Shown: piece by piece, positions 1-8,552 of the stretch | Layout: each line of letters begins with the position of its first letter | How positions within the stretch are numbered: position 1 is the first letter of the stretch | Assembly (NCBI RefSeq): GCF_902499135.1 | Contig: NZ_CABVPR010000001.1 | Location: 186,001-250,000 of the forward strand | Reading direction: 5' to 3' | DNA: 64,000 nucleotides | Source of the DNA: Burkholderia dolosa | GTDB lineage: Bacteria; Pseudomonadota; Gammaproteobacteria; Burkholderiales; Burkholderiaceae | Notes under the pieces: model-generated | Seen by the model: the letters and a program-made list of their open reading frames with translations, nothing else | What the model was told of the DNA's origin: nothing | Databases searched by the model: none | Program-made: the position numbers and the translations under genes

Positions 1-709
1 TCCCGAGGCCGGCCGCGGCCGCGCTGATCAGCATCGTATGCAGTTCGTAGCGCACGCCCTGCATCGTGCGGATGTCGTCGATGCCGTGCGTGTCGAACCA
101 CTGCGCCCAGGCGCCGGGCCGCGTCGTCGAATGCAGCAGCGGATACGCGAGCAGATCCTCGACGCGCTGCACGGGGCCGTCGAGCAGCGCGGGCGAGCAG
201 ATCGGCACCACTTCCTCGCCGAACAGGTAATCGGACGACGTACCGGGCCAAGTCGGCTTGCCGTAGTGGATCGCGGCTTCGAAATGGGTGTCCTCGAACG
301 AGAATAGATCGGTGCGGCTGCCCATGTTCACGCGCACGTCCGGCGTGCGGTCGTAGAAGCTCTTGATGCGCGGAATCAGCCAGTGCGATGCGAATGTCGG
401 CAGCACCGCGAGCTCCAGGTAGCCGCCGCCGCTGCCGTGCGCGATGATCGACAGCGTGTCGCGATCGAGCGCCTCGAGCGCGCGGCGCACCTGCGTACCG
501 TACAGCTTGCCTGCGCGCGTGAGCACCACGCGCTGCTTCACGCGCGCGAACAGCCGCACGCCGAGGCTCGCTTCGAGCGTCGCGATCTGCCGCGATACCG
601 CGCTCTCGGTCAGGAACAGTTCCTTCGCCGCGTGCGTGAAGCTCTCGTGGCGCGCGGCGGCTTCGAAGGCCACGAGCGCGCCCATGTTCGGGATCTTGAA
701 TTTGCGCAT
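1..709 (-). CDS. LysR-type transcriptional regulator, C-terminus cut by window edge
   Basis: About 236 residues are visible, from an ATG at 709 to the window edge. The N-terminal winged helix-turn-helix is clear: 'FEAAARHESFTHAAKELF' followed by 'TESAVSRQIATLEASLG', typical of the GcvA-like LysR group. An effector-binding domain follows ('LAVLPTFASHWLIPRIKSF'). It is divergent from the DUF1338 gene that starts at 935, with 225 bases between them. By the usual LysR arrangement it probably controls that gene; this is inference. The missing end prevents any call on the ligand. Confidence 0.9.
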   Translation of the reverse strand, partial: MRKFKIPNMGALVAFEAAARHESFTHAAKELFLTESAVSRQIATLEASLGVRLFARVKQRVVLTRAGKLYGTQVRRALEALDRDTLSIIAHGSGGGYLELAVLPTFASHWLIPRIKSFYDRTPDVRVNMGSRTDLFSFEDTHFEAAIHYGKPTWPGTSSDYLFGEEVVPICSPALLDGPVQRVEDLLAYPLLHSTTRPGAWAQWFDTHGIDDIRTMQGVRYELHTMLISAAAAGLG

Positions 710-816
710 GATGTTTCGGTTCGTATGACGGGCGAGACCGCGTCGCGCGCGGCGGAACGGCGCGTGACGAGTTGCCGATCATTCCAAAAACTCATCACGT
801 GTCAATTTAATCTCGC

Positions 817-846
817 TTTACCGGCTGCTGCAACCCTTTGAATAAT
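817..846 (+). promoter_or_regulatory. Possible promoter for the DUF1338 gene
   Basis: TTTACC (817-822) and AATAAT (841-846) are separated by 18 bases in the gap between the divergent LysR and DUF1338 genes. This part of the gap is AT-richer than its surroundings. It is a by-eye match to a sigma-70 promoter only, and both hexamers are imperfect. Confidence 0.3.
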
Positions 847-934
847 GCATGCCACGCAAGGCTGCGCGCGCCCGGCGCGCCGGCCCACGACCGGCCGGCA
901 CGCTTGCCGGCGCTCCCGACACACGAGAATCCCG

Positions 935-1963
935 ATGCGCAATCCGAATATCGACAGCCTGCTGACGAAACTGCTCGGCGACGCGAAAACCGACGCACTG
1001 TTCGCGACCCTCAACATGCCGTCCATCTTCGACGAATGGGAGCCCGGCGTCGCGACGCGCGCGGAAGTCGCGCAGGCAATGAACATGGCGCTGTTCGAAG
1101 GGCTGCTCGAACGGTCGGCGAACGGCCGCGCGTACACCGCCGATGCGGTCGCGAACGGCGGTTCGGTGTTTTTCGATCACGGCGCGCTGCGCACCGTGCG
1201 CTGGCCGCATACGGGCGCGCTGCCGCCCGGCGAAGCGGCGTTCACGCGCATCCTGCGCCCGCTCGGCTTTCGGCTGAACGGCCGCTATCCGCTCGACAAG
1301 CTCGGCATGACGGGCCGCGCGTACGCGCATGAAGACGCGCCCGACGAAATCGCGCAGTTCTTCGTCAGCGAACTGCATCCGGAGCGCTTCTCGAAGGAGT
1401 TCCAGCAGGCCGTGACGAACGTCGTGAGTTCGTCACGCGATCCGCTGACGCCGGCCGCCGTCGCGCAGCTGTGGGAGATCGAGCGCGAAGGCTGGCTGCC
1501 GCTCGATGCGGCGCACGCGCTGCTGCCGGTGATCGTCGGTGCGTTTGCGCGGCAGCACGACGTGCCGCACGAGCTCGATTACGAAACGCTGCTGCTCGAG
1601 TCGGCCGAGATGGCGTGGATCGCGACCGAAGGCAACGCGTTCAACCATGCGACCGATCGCGTGGCCGACGTGTTCGCGCTGTCCGACGAAGAAAAGGCGA
1701 AAGGCCGGCCGATGAAGCCGGAAGTCGAGCGCTCGCGCTCCGGGCGCGTGTTCCAGACCGCGTATCGCGCGGACCTCGTCGAGCGCGAGTTCCGCACGCG
1801 CGACGGCGGGATCGTGACGCGCAGCGTGCCCGGCTCGTTCTACGAATTCATCACGCGCCGCCGCACGTTCGATCAGGCGCAGCGCCGCTGGGTCACCGAT
1901 CTGCGCTTCGATGCGGGCAATGCGCAGGGCATCTTCAAGATGACGGCGAACGCGGCGAAGTAA
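935..1963 (+). CDS. DUF1338 family protein (2-oxoadipate dioxygenase/decarboxylase-like)
   Basis: The 342-residue product belongs to the DUF1338 family, which includes HglS/YdcJ. HglS is a metal-dependent enzyme converting 2-oxoadipate to D-2-hydroxyglutarate in lysine breakdown. Family landmarks seen are 'FFDHGALRTVRW' (His82), 'EGNAFNHATDRV' and 'PGSFYEFITRRR', which carry the expected His/His/Glu metal ligands. The protein is shorter than the roughly 460-residue HglS, so its substrate may differ. The ATG at 935 starts the conserved region; upstream in-frame codons encode Arg/Pro-rich non-conserved sequence. A strong hairpin overlaps its stop codon. The family call is firm, the substrate is inference. 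Confidence 0.78.
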   Translation: MRNPNIDSLLTKLLGDAKTDALFATLNMPSIFDEWEPGVATRAEVAQAMNMALFEGLLERSANGRAYTADAVANGGSVFFDHGALRTVRWPHTGALPPGEAAFTRILRPLGFRLNGRYPLDKLGMTGRAYAHEDAPDEIAQFFVSELHPERFSKEFQQAVTNVVSSSRDPLTPAAVAQLWEIEREGWLPLDAAHALLPVIVGAFARQHDVPHELDYETLLLESAEMAWIATEGNAFNHATDRVADVFALSDEEKAKGRPMKPEVERSRSGRVFQTAYRADLVEREFRTRDGGIVTRSVPGSFYEFITRRRTFDQAQRRWVTDLRFDAGNAQGIFKMTANAAK

Positions 1964-2007
1964 TGCAAACGGGCCGGCGGCTGGAATAGCCGTCGGCCCG
2001 TTTGCAT
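1963..2007. terminator. Long stem-loop after the DUF1338 gene
   Basis: A 20-base inverted repeat (1963-1982 against 1988-2007) has one mismatch (G opposite T) and a 5-base loop, GGAAT. The outer arms ATGCAAAC and GTTTGCAT supply A/T tracts on either side, so it can act as an intrinsic terminator in both directions. It sits between this + strand gene and the - strand gene ending at 2054. Confidence 0.75.
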
Positions 2008-2053
2008 CGATGCGCGAGCTTCCCGCGTCGCACCCCTTGCCGGAAGCGTCAGG

Positions 2054-2137
2054 TCAGAACAGGTGCGTGACCAGATAGAACAGCACCAGCAGCCCGAACG
2101 GTACGCCGAGCAGCCACGCAATCAGATATTTGCCCAT
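2054..2137 (-). CDS. 27-residue hydrophobic peptide
   Basis: The reading frame runs from ATG at 2137 to TGA at 2054. It has a strong ribosome site (GGAGGG, 5 bases before the ATG). The product is one membrane-spanning helix: 'MGKYLIAWLLGVPFGLLVLF', then YLVTHLF. Position and strand place it last in a series of stress-type small genes (BON, CsbD). Short single-helix peptides of this kind are usually left as hypothetical in Burkholderia genomes. Function unknown; existence is supported by the ribosome site and composition only. Confidence 0.6.
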   Translation of the reverse strand: MGKYLIAWLLGVPFGLLVLFYLVTHLF

Positions 2138-2209
2138 GTCGCCCTCCTTGTGGCCGCAGCGCGACGGCGCCGCGGCGGGGTGGTGTCGTCAGAGGCGTCG
2201 CCGCGCCCG

Positions 2210-2407
2210 TTACAGCTCGCGGTCGAAGTCCGCCAGCTGACGCTCGGCTTCGTCGCGCGCGATGCCGTAGCGCTCCTGGATCTTGCCGACCAGATAGTCG
2301 CGATTGCCTTCCGCGACCGCGAGATCGTCGTCGGTCAGCTTGCCCCACTTCGCCTTCAGCTTGCCCGTCAGCTGCTTCCACTGGCCCTTGATCTTGTCCT
2401 CGTTCAT
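2210..2407 (-). CDS. CsbD family stress protein
   Basis: This 65-residue protein starts 'MNEDKIKGQWKQLTGKLKAK' and continues with the CsbD signature 'WGKLTDDDLAVAEGNRDYLV'. CsbD-like proteins are small, charged, helical, general-stress-induced proteins (SigB regulon in Bacillus, YjbJ in E. coli). Their molecular role is not settled. It lies between the 27-residue peptide and the BON protein on the same strand, probably co-transcribed. A second, divergent CsbD copy lies at 5140. Confidence 0.92.
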   Translation of the reverse strand: MNEDKIKGQWKQLTGKLKAKWGKLTDDDLAVAEGNRDYLVGKIQERYGIARDEAERQLADFDREL

Positions 2408-2464
2408 GGTGTGCTCCTGTGTGAATGAAGATTGGGAACGCGCGGCGGATCGCCGCGCGCACGC

Positions 2465-2824
2465 TTAGGCCTTCGCCTTCAGGCCGGATGCGTCGACGTG
2501 CTTCACGCCCTTCACCGCACGCGTGACGGCCACTGCCTTCTTCACGGCGGTCTTCGACGGCAGCACGCCGGTCAGCGTCACCACGCCGTCGACGGTCTTC
2601 ACGCTGATGTCGACGCTCTTCACGCCGTCGGTCGTCGCGAGTTCGCTCTTGACCTTGGTGGTAATCCACGTGTCCGTCACCGGCTGGTTCGAGTCGGCCT
2701 TCGATTCCGCGGCGGTGCTATCGCTCGTCGAAGTCTGCGCGTGTGCGCTGATCACCGGCGCTGCGCCGAACAGAAGCGCCGCGCTGGCGGCAACGAGCGT
2801 CGAAAGATGGCGGGTTTTGTTCAT
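2465..2824 (-). CDS. BON-domain periplasmic protein
   Basis: 119 residues. A Sec-type signal peptide covers about residues 1-29 (hydrophobic core 'LSTLVAASAALLFGA', cleavage after 'SAHA'). A single BON domain follows from about residue 50 ('VTDTWITTKVKSELATTDGV' through 'VVTLTGVLPSKTAVKKAV'). BON domains (as in OsmY) bind phospholipid and are associated with envelope stress. OsmY has two such domains; this protein has one. It is upstream of the CsbD gene on the same strand, a common stress-gene pairing. Confidence 0.9.
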   Translation of the reverse strand: MNKTRHLSTLVAASAALLFGAAPVISAHAQTSTSDSTAAESKADSNQPVTDTWITTKVKSELATTDGVKSVDISVKTVDGVVTLTGVLPSKTAVKKAVAVTRAVKGVKHVDASGLKAKA

Positions 2825-2886
2825 GGCTGTTCTCCCTGAAAGTTGTTGACGTGATGGATAAACGACTGCGGCGCGGGGGCCGCGGG

Positions 2887-3051
2887 TTACCGTGCGATCG
2901 GCGTGTCGTAGCCGGGTTCGCGCGGCGGCATATCCGGGCGCGGCACGTCCGGCGGCAGCGGGACCGGCGGGTCCGTGCCCGGCGCCGGTTCGGGCGGACT
3001 GTCCGGTTGCGGCTCGGGCCGCGACGGATCGGGTGTCTGATGCAGCTTCAT
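2887..3051 (-). CDS. Proline-rich 54-residue hypothetical protein
   Basis: The product starts 'MKLHQTPDPSRPEPQPDSPP' and ends 'PREPGYDTPIAR'. About a third of residues are proline, in PxP runs with acidic residues. There is no signal peptide and it looks intrinsically disordered. The ribosome site GGAG lies upstream of the ATG at 3051. It is the first gene of the - strand stress cluster and is divergent from the PAS-LuxR regulator. Function unknown. Low-complexity frames are common in high-GC DNA, so confidence is moderate. Confidence 0.6.
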   Translation of the reverse strand: MKLHQTPDPSRPEPQPDSPPEPAPGTDPPVPLPPDVPRPDMPPREPGYDTPIAR

Positions 3052-3432
3052 CGTGCTTCTCCTCTGTGGTTCTGGAGGGCAGCGCATGAGCGCCGATGTG
3101 TTACCAGCGTACCGGCCGGATTGCGCGCCGGCATCGCGCAAATTCACCGGGTCGATTAGTGCGTTTGCACTGGGGGACAGATTGGAACATGCGGCACCGG
3201 TGCGCGGCCGCGCGCGTTCGCCGCCGAGAAATCCGCGCCGGACAAGCGCGGCGCGGCTCGGCGGGATGCCGCACGGTGCCGCGAGCGGTGCGAATGTACT
3301 ATTGCGGGTAGTGCATCGGCTCCTGCCGCGCATCTGCGCGACACGCGACCGCCGTCGCACGCGCCGGCCGGCACGTGACGGCGCGATGCGCGCTCGAGCC
3401 GCCGTCTTGCCGACTAAACGGACGATCGATCG
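3052..3432. other. Divergent intergenic region
   Basis: This 381-base gap lies between the proline-rich gene (- strand) and the PAS-LuxR gene (+ strand). It should hold promoters for both directions. I recognise no coding sequence and no confident promoter or operator in it. Confidence 0.5.
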
Positions 3433-4965
3433 ATGGACGAACACGTAAACGAACAGGTGCTGAAGTCGCATACCGACCGGCGCCAGCTGCACCAGATCAT
3501 CGCGGGGCTCACCGAAGGCGTGATCCTCGTCGAACCCGACCAGCGAATCGTGTGGGCGAACGAAGCCGCACTGACGATGCACGGCGTGACCGAGCTCGCC
3601 GCGCTCGGCGCGAACGTCACCGAGTATCGCGAGCGCTTCCGGCTGCGATACCGGAACAATCGTCCGGTGCGCGACGGCCACTATCCGATGGATCGCGTGA
3701 TCGCGGGAGAGGAATTCAGCGACGTGACGGTCGAAGTCGAATCGGCCGCCGACGAGAACGTGAGCTGGGTTCACCGGATCCGCAGCCTCGTGCTGACGAA
3801 CGCCGCCGGCGAGCCCGACTGCCTCGCGCTGATCCTGCACGACGCAACGGAGTGGGCGAGCGCCGAGGAGCGCTTCGAGCGCACGTTCAACGCGAACCCG
3901 GCGCCGGCCGCGATTTGCCGGCTCGACGATCTGCGCTACGTGAAGGTCAATCAGGGCTTCCTCGACATGATGGGCTACGCGCGCGACGACGTGCTCGGCC
4001 GCTCCGTCTACGAGGTCGACGTGCTCGAGCAGGCCGAGCGGCGCGAACTGGCGATCGAGCGGCTCGGCCAGCGCGCGACGATCCCGCAGATGGAGGCGGT
4101 GCTCAAGCGCGCGGACGGCGACACGCGGGCCGTCGTCGTCGCCGGGCAGCCGATCGACATGAACGGCGAGGCGTGCATGCTGTTTACGTTCATGGATCTC
4201 GAGCCGCGCAAGCAGGCCGAGCTCGCGCTGCGGCAGAGCGAGGAGCGTTTCGCGAAGGCATTCCGGATGTCGCCGGTCGCGACCGCGATCGTCACGGCCG
4301 ACCGTTTCGAGCTGCTCGACGTGAACGATGCGTTCGTCGAGATGATCGGTCATGCGCGCGACGATCTGCTCGGCAAATCCGCGGACGAGATCTCGCTGTG
4401 GGCCGAGCGCGACGCGCGGCAGCGCATCGACGAACAGCTCGCGCGCGACGGCAGCGTACGCAGCGCGGACGTGCGGATCCGCACGCTCGACGGCGACGTG
4501 CGCGACTGCGTCGTGTCGGCCGAACCGGTCGCGATTCACGGACAGGACTGCCTGCTGATCGCGCTGCTCGACATCAGCGATCGCAAGCGCACCGAGATGG
4601 AGCTCGTGTATGCGATCGAGACCGCGATGCAGGATGCATCGTGGTTCAGCCGCACGCTGATCGAGAAGCTCGCGAACGCGCGGCGCGCGAATGCGCCCGA
4701 TGCCGGCGCGCAGCTGTCGGACCTGACCGCGCGCGAGCGCGACGTGTTCGACCTGCTGTGCCACGGCCTCGCGGACAAGGAGATCGCCGGCCGGCTCGGG
4801 CTCGCGCCGAACACCGTGCGCAATCACGTCGCGACGATCTACGCGAAGCTCGACGTGCACAGCCGCGGCGAGGCGATCGTGTGGGCGCGCGAGCGCGGCA
4901 TCGTCGGCGCGGCCGAAGCGAACGGCGCGCGCACCGACAAGGACGCGGCGAAGGACAAGGACTGA
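3433..4965 (+). CDS. Multi-PAS LuxR-type response regulator
   Basis: 510 residues, cytoplasmic, no membrane segment. Three PAS-like modules cover roughly 15-135, 145-260 and 270-390. The second and third each begin with an 'EERF.+AF/TF' helix ('AEERFERTFNANPAPAAICR', 'EERFAKAFRMSPVATAIV'). A C-terminal LuxR/GerE helix-turn-helix follows at about 430-495 ('LTARERDVFDLLCHGLADKE', 'APNTVRNHVATIYAKLDVHS'). There is no receiver domain, so signal sensing is likely through PAS ligands or partners. It is flanked by CsbD/BON stress genes on both sides and is a good candidate for their regulator; this is inference from position. Confidence 0.88.
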   Translation: MDEHVNEQVLKSHTDRRQLHQIIAGLTEGVILVEPDQRIVWANEAALTMHGVTELAALGANVTEYRERFRLRYRNNRPVRDGHYPMDRVIAGEEFSDVTVEVESAADENVSWVHRIRSLVLTNAAGEPDCLALILHDATEWASAEERFERTFNANPAPAAICRLDDLRYVKVNQGFLDMMGYARDDVLGRSVYEVDVLEQAERRELAIERLGQRATIPQMEAVLKRADGDTRAVVVAGQPIDMNGEACMLFTFMDLEPRKQAELALRQSEERFAKAFRMSPVATAIVTADRFELLDVNDAFVEMIGHARDDLLGKSADEISLWAERDARQRIDEQLARDGSVRSADVRIRTLDGDVRDCVVSAEPVAIHGQDCLLIALLDISDRKRTEMELVYAIETAMQDASWFSRTLIEKLANARRANAPDAGAQLSDLTARERDVFDLLCHGLADKEIAGRLGLAPNTVRNHVATIYAKLDVHSRGEAIVWARERGIVGAAEANGARTDKDAAKDKD

Positions 4966-5010
4966 CGGCGGCGCGGCGCGCGTCGCCGCCGGCCGCGCGC
5001 GGACGTCGGG

Positions 5011-5041
5011 GCGAATGCACCACGCAGGCTGGTGCATTCGC
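5011..5041. terminator. Perfect 12-base inverted repeat after the PAS-LuxR gene
   Basis: GCGAATGCACCA (5011-5022) pairs exactly with TGGTGCATTCGC (5030-5041) across a 7-base loop. It lies 45 bases after the regulator's stop and about 100 bases before the CsbD start. There is no T-run, so it may be a factor-assisted terminator, an RNA-stabilising hairpin, or an operator for the CsbD gene. Confidence 0.5.
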
Positions 5042-5139
5042 ATCTGCCGCGACCGGCGCGCGCCTGCGATCCTGTCCGCTCGGCGGTGCGGCGCACGCTG
5101 CCGTGCCGTCGCTCTCCCCACCCACACAGGAGACGACCG

Positions 5140-5331
5140 ATGGACAGAAATCGCATCGAGGGCAAGCTGAAGCAGGTCAGAGGCTCGCTCAGGGAAGCGC
5201 TCGGCAAGGTGACCGGCGACCGCGACGCGGAAGCGCAAGGCCTGGCCGAGCAGCGCGCGGGGCGGATGCAGGAGAAGGCCGGCGAGGCGGCCGACGCGGT
5301 GCGCGAACGCACGGGCAGCGAGCGCCGCTGA
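5140..5331 (+). CDS. CsbD family protein, second copy
   Basis: 63 residues: 'MDRNRIEGKLKQVRGSLREA', then 'LGKVTGDRDAEAQGLAEQRA', ending in a charged tail 'RERTGSERR'. It matches the CsbD pattern of an N-terminal 'IEGKLKQVRG' helix. It shares little identity with the copy at 2210 outside that helix, so it is not a recent duplicate. The start is fixed by AGGAG 8 bases upstream of the ATG at 5140. General-stress role by family. Confidence 0.88.
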   Translation: MDRNRIEGKLKQVRGSLREALGKVTGDRDAEAQGLAEQRAGRMQEKAGEAADAVRERTGSERR

Positions 5332-5747
5332 CGGGTGCCCGTCGTGCGCCGACGAGCAGTAGCGCGCCGCGCGTTGCCGAAGCCGGATGATTCTCGATCG
5401 GCATGATCGCGTCGCGCGGCCGCATGCGACGGCCGCGCCGATACCGGCCGACGTCGCGGCGCTCCGGCCGCGCGTGGTACAGCGTCGCCGCGGCAGCACG
5501 CTCGCGGACTTGATGACGATTCGTCACTACATAGTTCCGATATTTCGTTTGCGGCACGCGTATTGGCTACCCACAATGCGTTCGCCTCTTTCGCGCTGAA
5601 AGGTTCTCCGGAGACGGAACCGCGACGACCGGGCCGGGCGTTCGGCGCGCGTACGCCGTCGTCGGCCGCGCGCGACGTCGACGGTGCGCAGGAGGTCGCC
5701 GACGCGTACGCGTCGCGTTCCGACCCATAAAAACCAAGGACAGCCCG
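5332..5747. other. Intergenic region before the binding-protein gene
   Basis: 416 bases without a supported gene. The stretch 5510-5590 is AT-richer than its surroundings and holds the candidate promoter listed at 5549-5577. A leader of about 160 bases would follow. I see no recognisable riboswitch. Confidence 0.5.
5549..5577 (+). promoter_or_regulatory. Candidate promoter for the amino acid binding-protein gene
   Basis: TTGCGG (5549-5554) and CACAAT (5572-5577) are 17 bases apart in the AT-richer part of the gap upstream of the gene at 5748. Found by eye; transcript mapping would decide. Confidence 0.35.
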
Positions 5748-6899
5748 ATGACGTTCCGCATTCGTTCGCTTTCCGGCGTCGTACTGAGCGCCGCGATCCT
5801 CGCATTCGACCTGGGCGCGGCTCACGCGCAGGAGACGATCGTCAAGGTCGGCGTCGCCGGCCCGCTGACCGGCGGCGGCGCCGCGTACGGCAAGGACATC
5901 GAGAACGGCGTGCGGATGGCCGTCGACGAGGCGAATGCGGCGCGCACGACGATCGGCGGCAAGCCGGTGAAGTTCGTGATCGCGTCGCAGGACGACCAGA
6001 GCGATCCGCGCATCGGCGTGCAGGCGGCGCAGCAGCTCGCCGACGCGCAAGTGGCCGTCGTGATCGGCCACTTCAATTCGGGCACGACGCTGCCCGCGTC
6101 GAAGATCTACGCGAAGGCCGGCATTCCGATGATCACGCCGTCGGCAACCAATCCCGACATTACGCGCGCGGGGCTCGGCACCGTCTATCGCGTGATCGCG
6201 ACCGACACGCAGAACGCCGGCAATGCGGGCGTCTATGCGGCGACCGTGACCAAGGCGAAGCGCATCGCGATCATCGACGATCGCACCGCGTTCGGCCAGG
6301 GCGAGGCGGACGAATTCGAGAAGGCGGTGAAGGCGAACGGCGGCACGATCGTCGCGCGCGAGTTCACGAACGACAAGGCAGTCGATTTCAGCGCGCAGCT
6401 CACGAAGATCAAGAGCACGAACGCGGACCTGGTGTTCTTCGGCGGCCTCGACGCGCAGGCCGCGATGCTCGTGAAGCGCATGCGCCAGCTCGGCATCCGC
6501 GCGCAGTTTCTGGCCGGCGGCGGCGTGATGAACGCGAACTTCATCAAGCTCGCCGGCAACGCGGCCGAAGGCGCGGCCGTGTGGGAATACGGGCAGCCGC
6601 TGTCGCGGCTCGCGAAGGGCAAGCTGTTCGAAACGAAATTCAGGCAGAAGTACGGCGTCGACATGCTCGCGTATGCACCGTTCGCGTACGACGCGACGTG
6701 GATCGCGATCGGCGCGATGCAGAAGGCGAACTCGACGAAGCCGGCCGATTTCAACGGCGCGCTGAAGAGCACGCGCTACGACGGGATTACCGGCACGATC
6801 GCGTTCACCGACACGGGCGATCTGAAGAATCCGAGCTCGACGCTGTACGAAGTGAAGAACGCCGCGTGGCAGCCGGTCACGACCAAGTCGGCGGACTGA
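5748..6899 (+). CDS. Branched-chain amino acid ABC transporter periplasmic binding protein (LivJ/LivK-like)
   Basis: 383 residues, within the usual length. The signal peptide is about 1-27 ('SGVVLSAAILAFDLGAAHAQ'). The mature protein has the type 1 periplasmic-binding fold: 'KVGVAGPLTGGGAAYGKDIE' at the start, then 'VVIGHFNSGTTLPASKIYAK' and 'ITPSATNPDITRAG', which form the ligand cleft in LivJ. No permease or ATPase gene lies beside it, so it must borrow a transporter or act with the flavoenzyme downstream. The class is clear, the exact ligand is not. Confidence 0.9.
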   Translation: MTFRIRSLSGVVLSAAILAFDLGAAHAQETIVKVGVAGPLTGGGAAYGKDIENGVRMAVDEANAARTTIGGKPVKFVIASQDDQSDPRIGVQAAQQLADAQVAVVIGHFNSGTTLPASKIYAKAGIPMITPSATNPDITRAGLGTVYRVIATDTQNAGNAGVYAATVTKAKRIAIIDDRTAFGQGEADEFEKAVKANGGTIVAREFTNDKAVDFSAQLTKIKSTNADLVFFGGLDAQAAMLVKRMRQLGIRAQFLAGGGVMNANFIKLAGNAAEGAAVWEYGQPLSRLAKGKLFETKFRQKYGVDMLAYAPFAYDATWIAIGAMQKANSTKPADFNGALKSTRYDGITGTIAFTDTGDLKNPSSTLYEVKNAAWQPVTTKSAD

Positions 6900-7100
6900 A
6901 CGCGTGCGTGCGTTCCCTATCGCCGTGCCGGCGGACATGCTGAAATACCGTCGCCGACCGGCGGCGGTCACTGCGCACGCGCCTGCTCGCGCGCTGCGGC
7001 GCATGGCCGGACGCGCGCGGGACGTCGCGCGCGGCGCGGCACGAACCCTCATCGGGCGCGGCCGGTCGGCCGCGTCCTTTACGTGAAACCGGAGTCAGTC

Positions 7101-8273
7101 GTGAGTTCTCAAGTCGTCATCGTCGGCGGTGGTGTGATCGGCAGCTCGATCGCGTACTTCCTGCGTGCCACCGATCCGACGGTATCCGTCACCGTCATCG
7201 AACGCGATCCCAGCTATGCGAAGTCGTCGTCGGCGCTGTCGGCCGCGTCGATTCGCCAGCAGTTCTCGACGCCGCTGTCGGTCCAGATGTCGCTGTTCGG
7301 CATCGAGTTTCTGCGCACGATCGGCGAGCGGCTCGAGGTCGACGGAAACCGGCCGTCGATCGATCTGCACGAAGGCGGCTATCTGTTTCTCGCGACGCCG
7401 GCCGGCGACGCAACGCTGCGCGACAACCATGCGCTGCAGATCGGCCTCGGCGCCGATATCCGGCTGATGGACCGCGATGCGCTGAAGGCGAAATTCCCGT
7501 GGCTGAACGTCGACGATCTCGTATCGGGCGCGTACGGTGCGAGCGGCGAAGGATGGTTCGACGGCTACGGGCTCGTGCAGGCGCTGCGGAAGAAGGCGCA
7601 GGCGCTCGGCGCGCGGTATGTCGCCGCCGACGTGACCGGCGTCGTGCGCGACGGCCGCAAGGTCACGCACGTCGTGACGGGCGACGGCGAGCGCTACGCG
7701 TGCGACACGCTCGTCAATGCGGCCGGCGCGTGGGCGCGCCCGCTGTCGGCGATGATGGGCATCGACATTCCCGTGTATGCGCGGCGGCGGAGCATCTTCA
7801 ACGTGTCGTCGCCGGCGAAGCTCGCGGATTGCCCGCTGCTGATCGATCCGACCGGCGTGTATTTCCGGCCGGAAGGGCGCACGTACATCTGCGGCACGTC
7901 GCCGAGCCCGGATCGCGACCCGGACGATCTGCCGCTCGACGAAGTCGATCACGACCTGTTCGACGACGTGATCTGGCCGACGCTCGCGCACCGCGTGCCG
8001 GAGTTCGAGGCGCTGCGCGTCGAGAACTGCTGGTCCGGATACTACGAATACAACGTGTTCGACCACAACGCGATCATCGGATATCACCCGGACCTCGACA
8101 ACGTGGTGTTCGCGAACGGCTACAGCGGGCACGGACTGCAGCAGGGGCCGGCAACCGGGCGCGGCGTGAGCGAACTGATTCTCGGCGGGCGGTATCGGAC
8201 GCTCGACCTGTCGTCGCTCGGCTGGGCGCGCGTGCTGGAAAACCGGCCGATCGTCGAAAAGAACGTCGTGTAG
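7101..8273 (+). CDS. FAD-dependent oxidoreductase (DAO family)
   Basis: 390 residues from a GTG at 7101, preceded by GGAG; an in-frame GTG at 7083 is possible but has no ribosome site. The N-terminal dinucleotide fold 'QVVIVGGGVIGSSIAYFL' ends in the acidic residue of 'VTVIERD'. 'KSSSALSAASIRQQFS' and the C-terminal 'FANGYSGHGLQQGPATGRGV' are typical of DAO/SoxB-like enzymes that oxidise amino acids or sarcosine-type amines. It lies 200 bases after the amino acid binding-protein gene, suggesting import and oxidation of the same compound. Substrate unknown. Confidence 0.88.
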   Translation: MSSQVVIVGGGVIGSSIAYFLRATDPTVSVTVIERDPSYAKSSSALSAASIRQQFSTPLSVQMSLFGIEFLRTIGERLEVDGNRPSIDLHEGGYLFLATPAGDATLRDNHALQIGLGADIRLMDRDALKAKFPWLNVDDLVSGAYGASGEGWFDGYGLVQALRKKAQALGARYVAADVTGVVRDGRKVTHVVTGDGERYACDTLVNAAGAWARPLSAMMGIDIPVYARRRSIFNVSSPAKLADCPLLIDPTGVYFRPEGRTYICGTSPSPDRDPDDLPLDEVDHDLFDDVIWPTLAHRVPEFEALRVENCWSGYYEYNVFDHNAIIGYHPDLDNVVFANGYSGHGLQQGPATGRGVSELILGGRYRTLDLSSLGWARVLENRPIVEKNVV

Positions 8274-8325
8274 CGGCGTGACCGCCCGGTGTGGCGGGCG
8301 GGATTCTCCTTGCTTTAAACCCGTT

Positions 8326-8352
8326 GGCCCGGTGTGTCGTCGGGCCTTTTTT
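8326..8352 (+). terminator. Rho-independent terminator of the flavoenzyme gene
   Basis: GGCCCG (8326-8331) pairs with CGGGCC (8341-8346), followed directly by a run of six T. A second GC hairpin lies just upstream (around 8283-8302). Good form for an intrinsic terminator. Confidence 0.85.
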
Positions 8353-8425
8353 CGTTTTCGGGGCGCGGGTGAAGGCGGGTTGCGCGACGCTTCGGTGGGC
8401 GGCTGTCGCGAGTTTGGTCGCCCGT

Positions 8426-8551
8426 GGGCTACAGAAGCGGGTGGTTTGTTGGGGGCTGTGTCCCGAGGGCTACAGAATGCAGAATCGCGAATTGTGCTCT
8501 CTGGGCTACAATTAATCGCCATTCGTCGAATCTCGTCGCCCAGGGGCTACA
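8426..8551. promoter_or_regulatory. Four GGGCTACA direct repeats upstream of hipB: probable operator array
   Basis: GGGCTACA occurs at 8426-8433, 8467-8474, 8503-8510 and 8544-8551. Start-to-start distances are 41, 36 and 41 bases, which places the sites on roughly one helix face. The first and last copies extend to a GCCC-NN-GGGC inverted repeat. The last copy abuts the hipB ATG at 8553, so binding there could also block translation initiation or clearance. HipB proteins repress their own operons through multiple operators, but this motif differs from the E. coli TATCC-N8-GGATA sites. Operator function is inference. Confidence 0.6.
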
Positions 8552-8552
8552 A

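Noticed and set aside
2887-5499. Very long open frame on the - strand opposite the PAS-LuxR gene
   Set aside because: Its sequence is Arg/Ala/His-rich nonsense antisense to a well-supported gene; only the last 54 codons, after an ATG with its own ribosome site, look real. Long antisense frames are a normal effect of high GC.
8424-8552. N-terminal extension of HipB across the GGGCTACA repeats
   Set aside because: The residues are not HipB-like and the repeats are better explained as regulatory DNA.
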